This document shows positions 1-6,779 of a stretch of 10,888 bases of DNA, piece by piece. A program made the translations under genes and the position numbers. The stretch is from the NCBI GenBank assembly GCA_013812265.1, contig JACCTQ010000179.1, positions 1-10,888 of the forward strand. The letters are read 5' to 3'. How positions within the stretch are numbered: position 1 is the first letter of the stretch; the number at the start of each line of letters is the position of its first letter. The notes beneath the pieces are model-generated. The model was not told the DNA's origin and did no database searches. It worked only from the letters and a program-made list of their open reading frames with translations. This stretch comes from Actinomycetota bacterium. Lineage in GTDB: Bacteria; Actinomycetota; Thermoleophilia; Gaiellales; Gaiellaceae.

Positions 1-7
1 CACGCTG

Positions 8-42
8 CCTTGTGCCGTCGGGCCGCGCTGGACGGCACGAGG
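8..42. other. Large inverted repeat / hairpin in the liv upstream region
   Basis: Arms at 8-19 and 31-42 pair over 12 bases with one G.U wobble (T11-G39), around an 11-base loop (20-30). The inner eight pairs, GTGCCGTC with GACGGCAC, are perfect. No run of T follows on either side, so it is not a typical intrinsic terminator. It could lie in the 3' region of whatever gene precedes the window, in the liv leader RNA, or be a palindromic repeat. Function is not determined. Confidence 0.5.
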
Positions 43-53
43 GCGGCGTCCTC

Positions 54-87
54 GGGCGCGCCCAGATCTTCTGATCTGCTCGCGCCC
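54..87. terminator. Two-part hairpin, possible terminator or operator
   Basis: The arms GGGCGCG (54-60) and CGCGCCC (81-87) pair over seven bases. After a 2x2 mismatch, CAGATC (63-68) pairs with GATCTG (73-78) around a TTCT loop, giving 13 pairs in all. The downstream bases on the + strand (88-104) are only moderately T-rich, so it is a weak candidate for an intrinsic terminator of an upstream gene. The AT-containing inner palindrome AGATC-N4-GATCT could instead be a protein-binding site. It lies about 80 bases upstream of livH. Confidence 0.35.
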
Positions 88-138
88 TGCGTCCTTCGCC
101 TCGCACCGCCCAGCGCACCCCGCCGACGAAGCGTCATT

Positions 139-165
139 CCGAAACGCGTTCTGAGAACATTTCGG
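139..165 (+). promoter_or_regulatory. Hairpin just upstream of the livH start
   Basis: CCGAAA (139-144) pairs with TTTCGG (160-165). Inside, GTTC (148-151) pairs with GAAC (155-158) around a TGA triloop. The structure ends four bases before the GTG start of livH. The only purine-rich stretch near the start (GAGAA, 153-157) lies within it, so folding could limit ribosome access. As DNA, the dyad TTCTGAGAA could equally be an operator. Both readings are inference. Confidence 0.4.
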
Positions 166-169
166 TTCC

Positions 170-1144
170 GTGGCCCTCCCGCTGGCCTTCAACGCCGAGC
201 TGTTCATCCAGTTGCTCGTCAACGGCATCACCCTGGGCAGCCTCTATGGGTTGATCGCGCTGGGCTACTCGATGGTCTACGGGATCCTCAAGCTGCTCAA
301 CTTCGCCCACGGCGACGTCTACATGATCGGAGCGTTCGCCGGCTACGGCGCCCTGACGCTGCTCGGCGGGCCGCTCTCGCCCAACATCGCGATCGCACCG
401 CTCGTCGCTCTCATGTTCCTTGCCGCGATGGCGGGCTCGGGTCTGCTCGGGGTGGTGATCGAGCGGTTTGCGTACAGGCCTCTGCGAGATGCGCCTCGAA
501 TCGCCCCGCTGATCAGCGCGCTCGGTGTGTCCTTCTTCCTCCAGAACAGCGCGCTCCTGCTCTTCGGAGCGCAGTTCCGCAGCTACGAGTCGTTCGTCCT
601 CGGCTCCAAGAACCCCGAGTTCTTCGAGCCTGGGCCTCTGACCAACCCGCTGTTCGTCGTCAAGAACGTGAACGTCCAACTGATCCAGGTGATCGTCCTG
701 TCGACGACCGTCGGGCTGATGGTGGCCCTGACCGTGCTCGTCGCAAAGACGCAGATCGGGAAGGCGATGCGCGCCACCTCCTACGACCGCGAGGCCGCGT
801 CGATGATGGGAATCGACACCGACCGGGTGATCGCGACGACCTTTTTCATCGGCTCGCTCCTGGCCGGCGCGGCCGGCGTGATGTTCGGACTGCTCTTCAG
901 CCAGGTGTTCCACTTCATGGGCTTCCTCGCCGGTCTCAAGGGCTTCACCGCCGCGGTCGTCGGCGGTATCGGCAGCATTCCGGGCGCGATGCTCGGCGGG
1001 CTGCTCGTAGGCCTTGCAGAGGCGTTCGCCGCAGGCTACCTCGGCGGCCGCTGGTCCGATCTCACCGTTTTCGGGATCCTGATCCTCGTCCTGCTCGTCC
1101 GGCCGAGCGGCCTCCTCGGCACGCGGGCAATCCAGAAGGTCTGA
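170..1144 (+). CDS. livH: Branched-chain amino acid-type ABC transporter permease LivH
   Basis: A 324-residue integral membrane protein and one half of the permease pair of a HAAT-family importer. The N-terminal LivH signature LGYSMVYGILKLLNFAHGD lies at residues 31-49. The cytoplasmic loop that contacts the ATPases is at about 194-235 (KTQIGKAMRA, then MMGID). VVGGIGSIPGAMLGG at 263-277 and a terminal RPSGLLG complete the family pattern. Length is slightly above the usual 290-310. The start is GTG at 170; an in-frame TGA at 152-154 leaves no room for an upstream start, and no good Shine-Dalgarno is visible. Its stop overlaps the livM ATG by one base. Family assignment is firm. The substrate is not, because HAAT systems also carry amides, urea and aromatic acids and no binding protein is present here. 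Confidence 0.95.
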   Translation: MALPLAFNAELFIQLLVNGITLGSLYGLIALGYSMVYGILKLLNFAHGDVYMIGAFAGYGALTLLGGPLSPNIAIAPLVALMFLAAMAGSGLLGVVIERFAYRPLRDAPRIAPLISALGVSFFLQNSALLLFGAQFRSYESFVLGSKNPEFFEPGPLTNPLFVVKNVNVQLIQVIVLSTTVGLMVALTVLVAKTQIGKAMRATSYDREAASMMGIDTDRVIATTFFIGSLLAGAAGVMFGLLFSQVFHFMGFLAGLKGFTAAVVGGIGSIPGAMLGGLLVGLAEAFAAGYLGGRWSDLTVFGILILVLLVRPSGLLGTRAIQKV

Positions 1145-2625
1145 TGGGAACGGGCGGAGAGATCCCCGAGGTCCCGGGCCGGCCGGACGAGCGCGACCGC
1201 CCTCGCGTCGGAGTGGACGAGTGGGTCGCGAACGTCGAGGACCGGCGGGAACAGCGCGCCGGTATCGCGGGCCTCGCCCGACGGATCGACGATCTCGTGC
1301 CCCCCTGGGCGCTCCTCGTCCTCTTCGCGGTCGTCGCGGCGTCCTTGCCGCTGTGGATGGGCCGGGGCGATCTCTTCGCCTACGGGATCTTCACGCTGAT
1401 CTACGTTCTGCTCGGCCTCGGCCTCAATGTCGTCGTGGGCTATGCCGGCCTGCTCGATCTCGGCTATGTGGCGCTCTTCGGCTTCGGCGCCTACTTCTAC
1501 GCCCTGCTCTCGTCCGAGCAGTACGGGATCCACTGGCCGTCGGCCGTCTCGATCCCAGTCGTGGTGGTCAGCACGGCGCTCCTCGGCCTGGTGCTCGGCA
1601 TCCCCTCGAGGAGGCTGCTCGGCGACTACCTCGCGATCGTCACGCTCTTCTTCGGCCAAGCGTTCGTCGTCTTCGTCAACGCGGCGAACCCCACGGTGCG
1701 TGGCAAGGGCCTCACCGGCGGACCGAACGGGATCGCGGACGTCGACCCGAACGACCTCTTCGGCTACGAGCTGACGACGAGGCGCCAGCAGTACTGGTTC
1801 ATCCTTGCCGTCGTCCTTCTCGTCTTGATCGGGCTGCACTTCCTGAGCGAGTCGCGCACCGGTCGAGCGTGGCGAGCCTTGCGCGAGGACCCGCTCGCCG
1901 CGGAGGCGATGAGCATCCCGGTGAACCGGCTGAAGCTGATGGCGTTCGCGTTCGGCGCCGGCATCGCCGGACTCACCGGCTGCATGTTCGCCGCGGTGCT
2001 GACGGCGGTCACCTCCGGGAACTTCGGTCTGCCGATCCTGATCACGATCTACGCGGTCGTGATCCTGGGCGGGATCGGAAGCCTGACAGGCGTCGTGATC
2101 GGCGCGATCGTGATCAACGTCTCCTTCCAGTTCCTGGCGCCGGAGAATCCCCAGGACAACGCGCGGATCCTGTTCTACGCGGTGATCGTGCTCCTGCTCG
2201 TGTTGAGCATGCGACCCTGGTGGCGCCTCGCGGCCGTGCTGGGCGGCACGCTCGTGTTCGGGCTCGTCGCGCACACGCTCGCCGGGGCGATCTCGTCCTC
2301 CTGGACAGCCGGCGCGGTCGTCGAGGGCGGCCGGTTTGCAGGAGTGATCTCGGACTGGGTGATCATCCCGGCGGGGCACGACCACTTCGCGAACATCGCC
2401 TACATCGCGCTCGTCGTCTCGATCCTCGCTCTCACCCGGGTCCGGGGCTGGTGGCGGACGGCCATGCTCGTCCCGACCGTCTACCTCGCTGCGATCGTGT
2501 GGGAGACGAGCTTCGTGGAGGAGCCGGCCGTCGCCCGCTGGATCCTGTTCGGCACGCTGCTCGTCTTCCTGATGACCGTCCGGCCGCAGGGTCTGCTCGG
2601 CACGCCGCGCGTGGAGATCGTGTGA
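1144..2625 (+). CDS. livM: Branched-chain amino acid-type ABC transporter permease LivM, extended
   Basis: The second membrane subunit, 493 residues. It opens with a charged cytoplasmic extension of about 50 residues. The LivM core follows: LGLGLNVVVGYAGLLDLGYVALFGFGAY at about 90-117, the ATPase-contact loop SRTGRAWRALREDPLAAEAM at 237-256, and VVILGGIGSLTGVVIGA at 305-321. A normal LivM would end soon after the hydrophobic stretch at 341-358 (RILFY...MRP). Here about 105 further residues with additional membrane segments precede a second copy of that ending at 465-486 (RWILF...VRPQGLLG). The start is ATG at 1144 in TGATG, behind AGAAGG (1134-1139). The large open frame continuing upstream through livH is a shadow. 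The end overlaps livG in GTGA. Confidence 0.93.
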   Translation: MGTGGEIPEVPGRPDERDRPRVGVDEWVANVEDRREQRAGIAGLARRIDDLVPPWALLVLFAVVAASLPLWMGRGDLFAYGIFTLIYVLLGLGLNVVVGYAGLLDLGYVALFGFGAYFYALLSSEQYGIHWPSAVSIPVVVVSTALLGLVLGIPSRRLLGDYLAIVTLFFGQAFVVFVNAANPTVRGKGLTGGPNGIADVDPNDLFGYELTTRRQQYWFILAVVLLVLIGLHFLSESRTGRAWRALREDPLAAEAMSIPVNRLKLMAFAFGAGIAGLTGCMFAAVLTAVTSGNFGLPILITIYAVVILGGIGSLTGVVIGAIVINVSFQFLAPENPQDNARILFYAVIVLLLVLSMRPWWRLAAVLGGTLVFGLVAHTLAGAISSSWTAGAVVEGGRFAGVISDWVIIPAGHDHFANIAYIALVVSILALTRVRGWWRTAMLVPTVYLAAIVWETSFVEEPAVARWILFGTLLVFLMTVRPQGLLGTPRVEIV

Positions 2626-3416
2626 CGGCCGAGACGGGGCCGCTGTTCGAGCTGAAGGACGTCACGAAGACGTTCGGCGGCTTGACGGTGGCCGACAAGC
2701 TCAACCTGCACGTGGACGAGGGCGAGATCGTCAGTCTGATCGGTCCCAACGGCGCCGGCAAGACGACCGTGTTCAACCTCGTCACGGGCATCTACCGGCC
2801 GGACTCCGGCGAGATTTGCTTCGAGGGCCGCAACATCGTCGGTCTCGCGCCGCACAAGGTCACGCAGCTGGGCATCGCCCGCACCTTCCAGACGCTGCGC
2901 CTCTTCCTGAACATGACGGTGAAGGAGAACGTCATGGCGGCGGCCTACGGGCACACGCGCTCGACGGTCGTCGAGGCGATCTTCCGCCTGCCGCGCGCCC
3001 GCCGCGAAGAGCGGGAGATCGCGCAACTCGCCGAGGAAAAGCTCGCCTTCTTCGGCCAGCGGCTTGCGGGCTACCGACACCAGCAGCAGGCGTACAACCT
3101 CTCGTATGCGAACCGGAGGCGGCTCGAGATCGCCCGCGCAATGGCGACGAACCCGAGGCTCCTCCTGCTCGACGAGCCCGCGGCGGGGATGAACCCCGCC
3201 GAGACGCACGAGCTGACCGGGCTGATCGGGCGGCTCCGGACGGAGGGCGGCTACACCGTTCTCGTGATCGAGCACGACATGCACGTCGTCGAGGGAATCT
3301 CCGACCGCGTGATCGCACTCGACCACGGGGTCAAGATCGCCGAGGGCTCGTTCGAGCAGGTGGCGACGAACGACCGCGTGATCGAGGCGTACCTGGGGTT
3401 GCGGGGGGCCGCATGA
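2622..3416 (+). CDS. livG: HAAT-family ABC transporter ATPase LivG
   Basis: A cytoplasmic ATPase of 264 residues, the usual LivG size. Walker A is GPNGAGKTT at 41-49, the Q-loop glutamine is in ARTFQ (Q90), Walker B is LLLLDEP at 180-186 with catalytic E185, and the switch histidine is H218 in VIEHDM. The FGGLTVADKLNLHV stretch (18-31) and the MNP that follows Walker B (190-192) are typical of LivG. The signature reads LSYAN (160-164), with Ala where LSGGQ-type motifs have their most conserved Gly. The GTG start at 2622 overlaps the livM stop in GTGA and has GGAG (2613-2616) five bases upstream. It ends in an ATGA overlap with livF. It probably pairs with LivF as a heterodimer on LivH/LivM. 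Confidence 0.95.
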   Translation: MTAETGPLFELKDVTKTFGGLTVADKLNLHVDEGEIVSLIGPNGAGKTTVFNLVTGIYRPDSGEICFEGRNIVGLAPHKVTQLGIARTFQTLRLFLNMTVKENVMAAAYGHTRSTVVEAIFRLPRARREEREIAQLAEEKLAFFGQRLAGYRHQQQAYNLSYANRRRLEIARAMATNPRLLLLDEPAAGMNPAETHELTGLIGRLRTEGGYTVLVIEHDMHVVEGISDRVIALDHGVKIAEGSFEQVATNDRVIEAYLGLRGAA

Positions 3417-4117
3417 GCCTTCTCCGGCTGCGCGACGTGGATACGTTCTACGGCGAGATCCACATCCTCCAGCAGGTCTCGCTCGAGGTCGGAAAGGGCG
3501 AGCTCGTGTGCCTGCTCGGCGGCAACGCCTCGGGCAAGTCCACGACGCTGAAGACGATTCTCGGGCTCGTGCGGCCCCGCGGCGGGGTGGTCGAGCTGGA
3601 CGGTGAGAACGTCACGGGGAAGACGACGAGCTACCGGATCGCACGCGGAATGGCGATCGTCCCCGAGAACCGCAGGCTGTTCGCGCCGATGACGGTCTTC
3701 GAGAATCTCCAGATGGGTGCCTACCTCCAGAAGGGCGGTCTCGACGAGCAGCTGGAGCGGGTCTTCGACCTCTTTCCGATCCTGAAAGATCGCCGCAGGC
3801 AGCTGGCGGGAACGCTCTCCGGCGGCGAGCAGCAGATGGTGGCCGTGGGACGGGCACTGATGTCCCGTCCGAAGCTCCTCCTGATGGACGAGCCCTCGAT
3901 GGGCCTCGCACCGATTCTCGTCGAACGCAACTTCGAGATCATCCAGCAGGTGCACGAGGCGGGCGTCGCGGTGCTCGTCGTGGAGCAGAACGCGAACGTC
4001 TCGCTTTCGATCGCGGACCGCGGCTACGTCCTTCAAACGGGCCGGATCGTCCTCGCGGATTCGGCGCAGGCGCTGCTGCGAAACGAGGACCTGAGGAAGG
4101 CCTACCTCGGCCGCTAG
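3413..4117 (+). CDS. livF: HAAT-family ABC transporter ATPase LivF
   Basis: The second ATPase, 234 residues, normal for LivF. Walker A is GGNASGKST at 36-44, the signature is LSGGEQQM at 135-142, and Walker B is LLLMDEP at 155-161 with catalytic E160. The switch position reads VVEQNAN (Q192), the LivF-typical replacement of the H-loop histidine. VPENRRLFAPMTVFENL at 84-100 occupies the LivF Q-loop region. Because its signature motif is canonical, the LivG Walker site facing it should be the more competent one (inference). The ATG at 3413 overlaps the livG stop as ATGA, and the gene is the last of the transporter block. Confidence 0.96.
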   Translation: MSLLRLRDVDTFYGEIHILQQVSLEVGKGELVCLLGGNASGKSTTLKTILGLVRPRGGVVELDGENVTGKTTSYRIARGMAIVPENRRLFAPMTVFENLQMGAYLQKGGLDEQLERVFDLFPILKDRRRQLAGTLSGGEQQMVAVGRALMSRPKLLLMDEPSMGLAPILVERNFEIIQQVHEAGVAVLVVEQNANVSLSIADRGYVLQTGRIVLADSAQALLRNEDLRKAYLGR

Positions 4118-4180
4118 CCTCGCGCACCTGGCCGGCTCGCCTCCCGCGGGGCCGAGCCCCGCTCCGCCGAGCCAAGCCAG
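4118..4180 (+). other. Short spacer between livF and the class V enzyme gene, with GC hairpin
   Basis: This 63-base gap is the only gap of this size between genes in the window. GCGGGGC (4146-4152) and GCCCCGC (4156-4162) form a perfect seven-base stem with a CGA loop. No T run follows, so it is at best a partial terminator or an RNA-stability hairpin. It starts 35 bases before the downstream ATG. Confidence 0.35.
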
Positions 4181-5332
4181 ATGCCCGAGGTAAGCAGCCT
4201 CCCGAGCCGGATTCGTAGCCGGTTCCCGATCTTCGAGCGGCTGGTCTACATCAACAGCTGCTCGCAGGGCGCGCTCTCCGACTCGGTGCGATCGGCGTAC
4301 GACGCGTACCTCCGCGACTGGGACGAGAAAGGCGCGCCGTGGGACCTCTGGGTCGAACGCACCGAGTCGGCGCGGGCGACGTTTGCGGGACTCGTGAACG
4401 CGGATCCGGACGAGATCGCCGTCACGACGTCGCTCTCGGCCGCCGTCTCCTCTCTGGCGAGCGGGCTGCGGTTCGCGCGGCGGTCGAAGGTCGTGGTCTC
4501 CGATCTCGAGTTCCCCACGGTCGGCCAGATCTGGCACGCGCAGGAGTCACGCGGCGCGCGGGTCGTCCACGTCCCTGTCGGGCCGGACGGCACCGTTCCT
4601 CTGGAGCACTTCGACGCTGCGATCGACGACGACACCGCGCTCGTCTCGATTACGCACGTCTCGTACCGCACCGGCGCGATGGTCGACGTCGAAGCCGTCG
4701 TGGAGCTCGCGCATCAGCGTGGCGCCCTCGTCCTCCTCGACGCCTACCAAACTGCGGGCTCCATGCCGCTGGACGCCAAGCAGCTCGACGTCGATTTTCT
4801 CGCAGCCGGCACGCTGAAGTACCTCCTCGGCTCGGCCGGCCTGGCGTTCTTCTACTGCCGCCGGGAGCTTTTCGAGAAGGCCAGGCCGACGGCGACGGGG
4901 TGGTTCGCCGACGAGGACATCTTCGCCATGGACATTCACGACTACTCGCCGTCCCCCACGGCGCGGCGCTTTCAGTCGGGGACGCCGCCGGTGCCGTCGA
5001 TCTACGCGGGGATCGCGGGCATCGAGCTGATGCTGGAGATCGGCATCCCCGAGACGCGCGAGCACGTCCTCGAGCTGAACGACCGCCTGATCGCCGGCGT
5101 GGACGAGCTCGGCGGCACGGTCGTCACTCCCAGGGAACGCGAGAGGCACGGCGCGTTGATCTGCATCCGCTCAACCGACGTGAACGCACTGGTCGCCGCG
5201 TTGGACGAGCGAGGCATCGTCACCTCGGGGCGGGACAGCAACCTCCGTGTCTCGGCGCATGCCTACAACACCGCGGAGGACATCGACGCGTTGCTCGAGG
5301 CGCTGCGGGATAGGCGCGAGTTGCTGGCCTAG
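4181..5332 (+). CDS. Class V aminotransferase-fold PLP-dependent enzyme
   Basis: A 383-residue soluble enzyme of the fold-type I, class V group that includes cysteine desulfurases, isopenicillin-N epimerase-like enzymes and kynureninase. FERLVYINSCSQG (18-30) is the N-terminal substrate-side motif. LLDAYQTAG (185-193) supplies the Asp that pairs with the pyridine nitrogen (D187) and Q190. GTLKYLLGSAGLAFFY (210-225) carries the predicted Schiff-base lysine K213. RFQSGTPPVPSIYAG near 265-280 resembles the C-terminal part of the family active site. The ATG at 4181 has no strong ribosome-binding site. The sequence does not look like serine-glyoxylate aminotransferase. Substrate and reaction type (transaminase, lyase or epimerase) cannot be decided. 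It follows livF on the same strand, which hints that it acts on the imported compound. Confidence 0.85.
   Translation: MPEVSSLPSRIRSRFPIFERLVYINSCSQGALSDSVRSAYDAYLRDWDEKGAPWDLWVERTESARATFAGLVNADPDEIAVTTSLSAAVSSLASGLRFARRSKVVVSDLEFPTVGQIWHAQESRGARVVHVPVGPDGTVPLEHFDAAIDDDTALVSITHVSYRTGAMVDVEAVVELAHQRGALVLLDAYQTAGSMPLDAKQLDVDFLAAGTLKYLLGSAGLAFFYCRRELFEKARPTATGWFADEDIFAMDIHDYSPSPTARRFQSGTPPVPSIYAGIAGIELMLEIGIPETREHVLELNDRLIAGVDELGGTVVTPRERERHGALICIRSTDVNALVAALDERGIVTSGRDSNLRVSAHAYNTAEDIDALLEALRDRRELLA
5329..5332. other. Shared CTAG palindrome providing both convergent stop codons
   Basis: The + strand TAG at 5330-5332 ends the class V enzyme gene. The - strand TAG, read from 5331 to 5329, ends the secreted protein gene. 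The two genes therefore overlap tail to tail by four bases with no room for an intergenic terminator. Confidence 0.9.
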
Positions 5333-5790
5333 GTGGCTTTCGACACGAGCAGTCGGAACGTGTGAGTCGTTCGGTTCACCCGGCCCTTGACGCTCCAGCA
5401 GCCTTCCGCCGGGAAGGTGAGCACTACGGCCCACACGCCGCTGCCACCGTAGCCGTCGACCCAGACCTGACGAGTCTCGGCACGGAGGGGCAAGTCGGCT
5501 CGATCCAGGCGCTTGCCCGTGATGTGGAGGACACCGCGCGGACCACGTTTCGGGCGGCTGGGAGGCCCGGCAGCCCACCAGGGTGCCTTCAGCCAGATCG
5601 AGCCGTCCGGGTTCACGTATGCGGGCGAGGCCACGAAGGCCCCGTTGTGCTTGACCGTCCAGAGCCGGCTGCCCGTCGGGCTCACCGTCTTCGGAGGCCC
5701 TACCTCGCACTCGGTGGCACTGGTTCCCGCGCCGCCCGGCACGAGCAGGACCGAGCAGCACACGGCCACGAGAAGCGTTAGCGCCCGCAC
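5329..5790 (-). CDS. Small secreted protein of unknown function
   Basis: A predicted 153-residue exported protein with no recognised family. Residues 1-25 form a signal peptide: basic R2, a hydrophobic core LTLLVAVCCSVLLVP, then GGAGTSA. The mature part has two cysteines, C28 (ATECEV) and C131 (AEGCWSV), which could form a disulfide, plus many Trp, Gly and Pro residues. Alternating hydrophobic stretches such as GVWAVVLTF and THTFRLLVS suggest a small beta-sandwich; a C-terminal FPxxGCW-type strand is seen in various uncharacterised secreted proteins. The start is taken as GTG at 5790, immediately before the signal peptide; there is no in-frame ATG nearby and no Shine-Dalgarno. TACCAT at 5803-5798 would sit as a -10 box for a leaderless transcript (speculative). 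It lies 41 bases after the dehydratase gene, but its relation to the pathway is unclear. Confidence 0.72.
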   Translation of the reverse strand: MRALTLLVAVCCSVLLVPGGAGTSATECEVGPPKTVSPTGSRLWTVKHNGAFVASPAYVNPDGSIWLKAPWWAAGPPSRPKRGPRGVLHITGKRLDRADLPLRAETRQVWVDGYGGSGVWAVVLTFPAEGCWSVKGRVNRTTHTFRLLVSKAT

Positions 5791-5831
5791 GCCCGTAATG
5801 GTAGGACGGTGGCCGCGCTCGCGCCAGATCT

Positions 5832-6779
5832 CTACGGCGTGCGGCCCCCGAGGATTGCCGTCAGGACGGAGAAGTCGATGTTCCCGCCGGAGACGATGCA
5901 GACGATCTTGCCCGACCCGGCCCGGCCTGAGAGCGCCGCCGCGGGCGCCAGGGCGCCAGCACCTTCCGCGATCACCCTCGCGCGCTCTGCGAGGAGGCGG
6001 ATCGCCGAGGCCACTTCGTCGAGCGAGACCCGGTACGCGCCGTCGATCAGTGGCTCGACGAGCCCCCACATCTTCGGCAACAGCGCCTTCGCGCCGGCGC
6101 CGTCCACGAACGACGGGCGGTACTCGATCGACTGCATGGAGCCGGCCTCGACCGTCGCGTTCAGCGGCGCTGCCGTCTCTTGCTCGACGGCGTAGATCTT
6201 CGCCTCGGGACGCTCCGCCTTGATCGCGCTGGCAATCCCGACGGTAAGGCCGCCGCCGCCGAACGGGATCAGCACGATGTCGGGGTCCGGCAGGTCTTCG
6301 AGGATCTCGAGCCCGATGGTGCCGTTTCCGGCCATGACTTGCTCGTTCTCGACCGGGTGGAGGAAGAGGCCGTCGACGCCCTCCACGCGCGACTCCTCGA
6401 TCGCTTGCCACCATTCGTCGAACGGCGCCTTGACGACGCGGGCGCCGAGCCGCTCCATCGCGGTCACCTTTGTCTCCGGCGCGTAGTCGGGGGCGGTCAC
6501 CGTGCAGGGAACGCCGAGCTCCCTGGCGGCCCAGGCAACTCCCTGGCCCATGTTTCCGGCGCTCGCCGTGACGAGCCCGGCGGCGACCAGGTCCGGATCC
6601 GCCCGACGGGCGGCGTTGTAGGCGCCGCGAAGCTTGAACGAGCCGATCGGTTGCAGATTCTCGAGCTTGAGGTAGATCTGCGCCGACGACTCCGGCGCGT
6701 GCAGCCGGACGAGCGGCGTGCGGACCGCTGTCCCGGCGATCGTCTCGCGCGCCGCGCGGATGTCCTCGATCGGGATCAG
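5832..6779 (-). CDS. Threonine dehydratase-like PLP enzyme, apparent CTG start
   Basis: A fold-type II PLP enzyme of 315 residues, close to catabolic threonine/serine dehydratases and without the C-terminal ACT-type regulatory domain of biosynthetic IlvA. LENLQPIGSFKLRGAYNA (39-56) holds the Schiff-base lysine K49. SAGNMGQG (73-80) takes the place of the usual SAGNHAQG, VMAGNGTIGLEI is at 148-159, the phosphate-binding loop is FGGGG (173-177), and SGGNIDF lies near the C-terminus. No ATG, GTG or TTG occurs in frame near the N-terminus. The CTG at 6779 gives MIPIEDIRAAR, a normal family N-terminus; it overlaps the upstream TGA as CTGA and has GAGGT (6790-6786) six bases upstream. The family fits beta-elimination, racemisation or hydroxyaspartate-type dehydration; the substrate is unknown. 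It is translationally coupled to the cyclodeaminase-family gene. Confidence 0.88.
   Translation of the reverse strand: MIPIEDIRAARETIAGTAVRTPLVRLHAPESSAQIYLKLENLQPIGSFKLRGAYNAARRADPDLVAAGLVTASAGNMGQGVAWAARELGVPCTVTAPDYAPETKVTAMERLGARVVKAPFDEWWQAIEESRVEGVDGLFLHPVENEQVMAGNGTIGLEILEDLPDPDIVLIPFGGGGLTVGIASAIKAERPEAKIYAVEQETAAPLNATVEAGSMQSIEYRPSFVDGAGAKALLPKMWGLVEPLIDGAYRVSLDEVASAIRLLAERARVIAEGAGALAPAAALSGRAGSGKIVCIVSGGNIDFSVLTAILGGRTP

Noticed and set aside
10..1143. Open frame extending livM upstream across all of livH
   Set aside because: Its translation is Arg/Pro/Ala-rich with no membrane or family character, while the other frame encodes a clear LivH. LivM begins at ATG 1144.
1036..2385. 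Long minus-strand open frame of 449 codons opposite livM
   Set aside because: The product is a low-complexity mix of Arg, Asp, Glu and His typical of antisense frames in GC-rich genes; it lies over a well-supported permease.
3251..4537. Minus-strand open frame of 428 codons opposite livF and the class V gene
   Set aside because: It crosses two real genes and the spacer, has the composition of an antisense shadow, and shows no recognisable motif.
5356..5372. Small inverted repeat GAACG/CGTTC near the convergent junction as a bidirectional terminator
   Set aside because: Only five pairs around a seven-base loop, no T run, and it lies inside the secreted protein gene.
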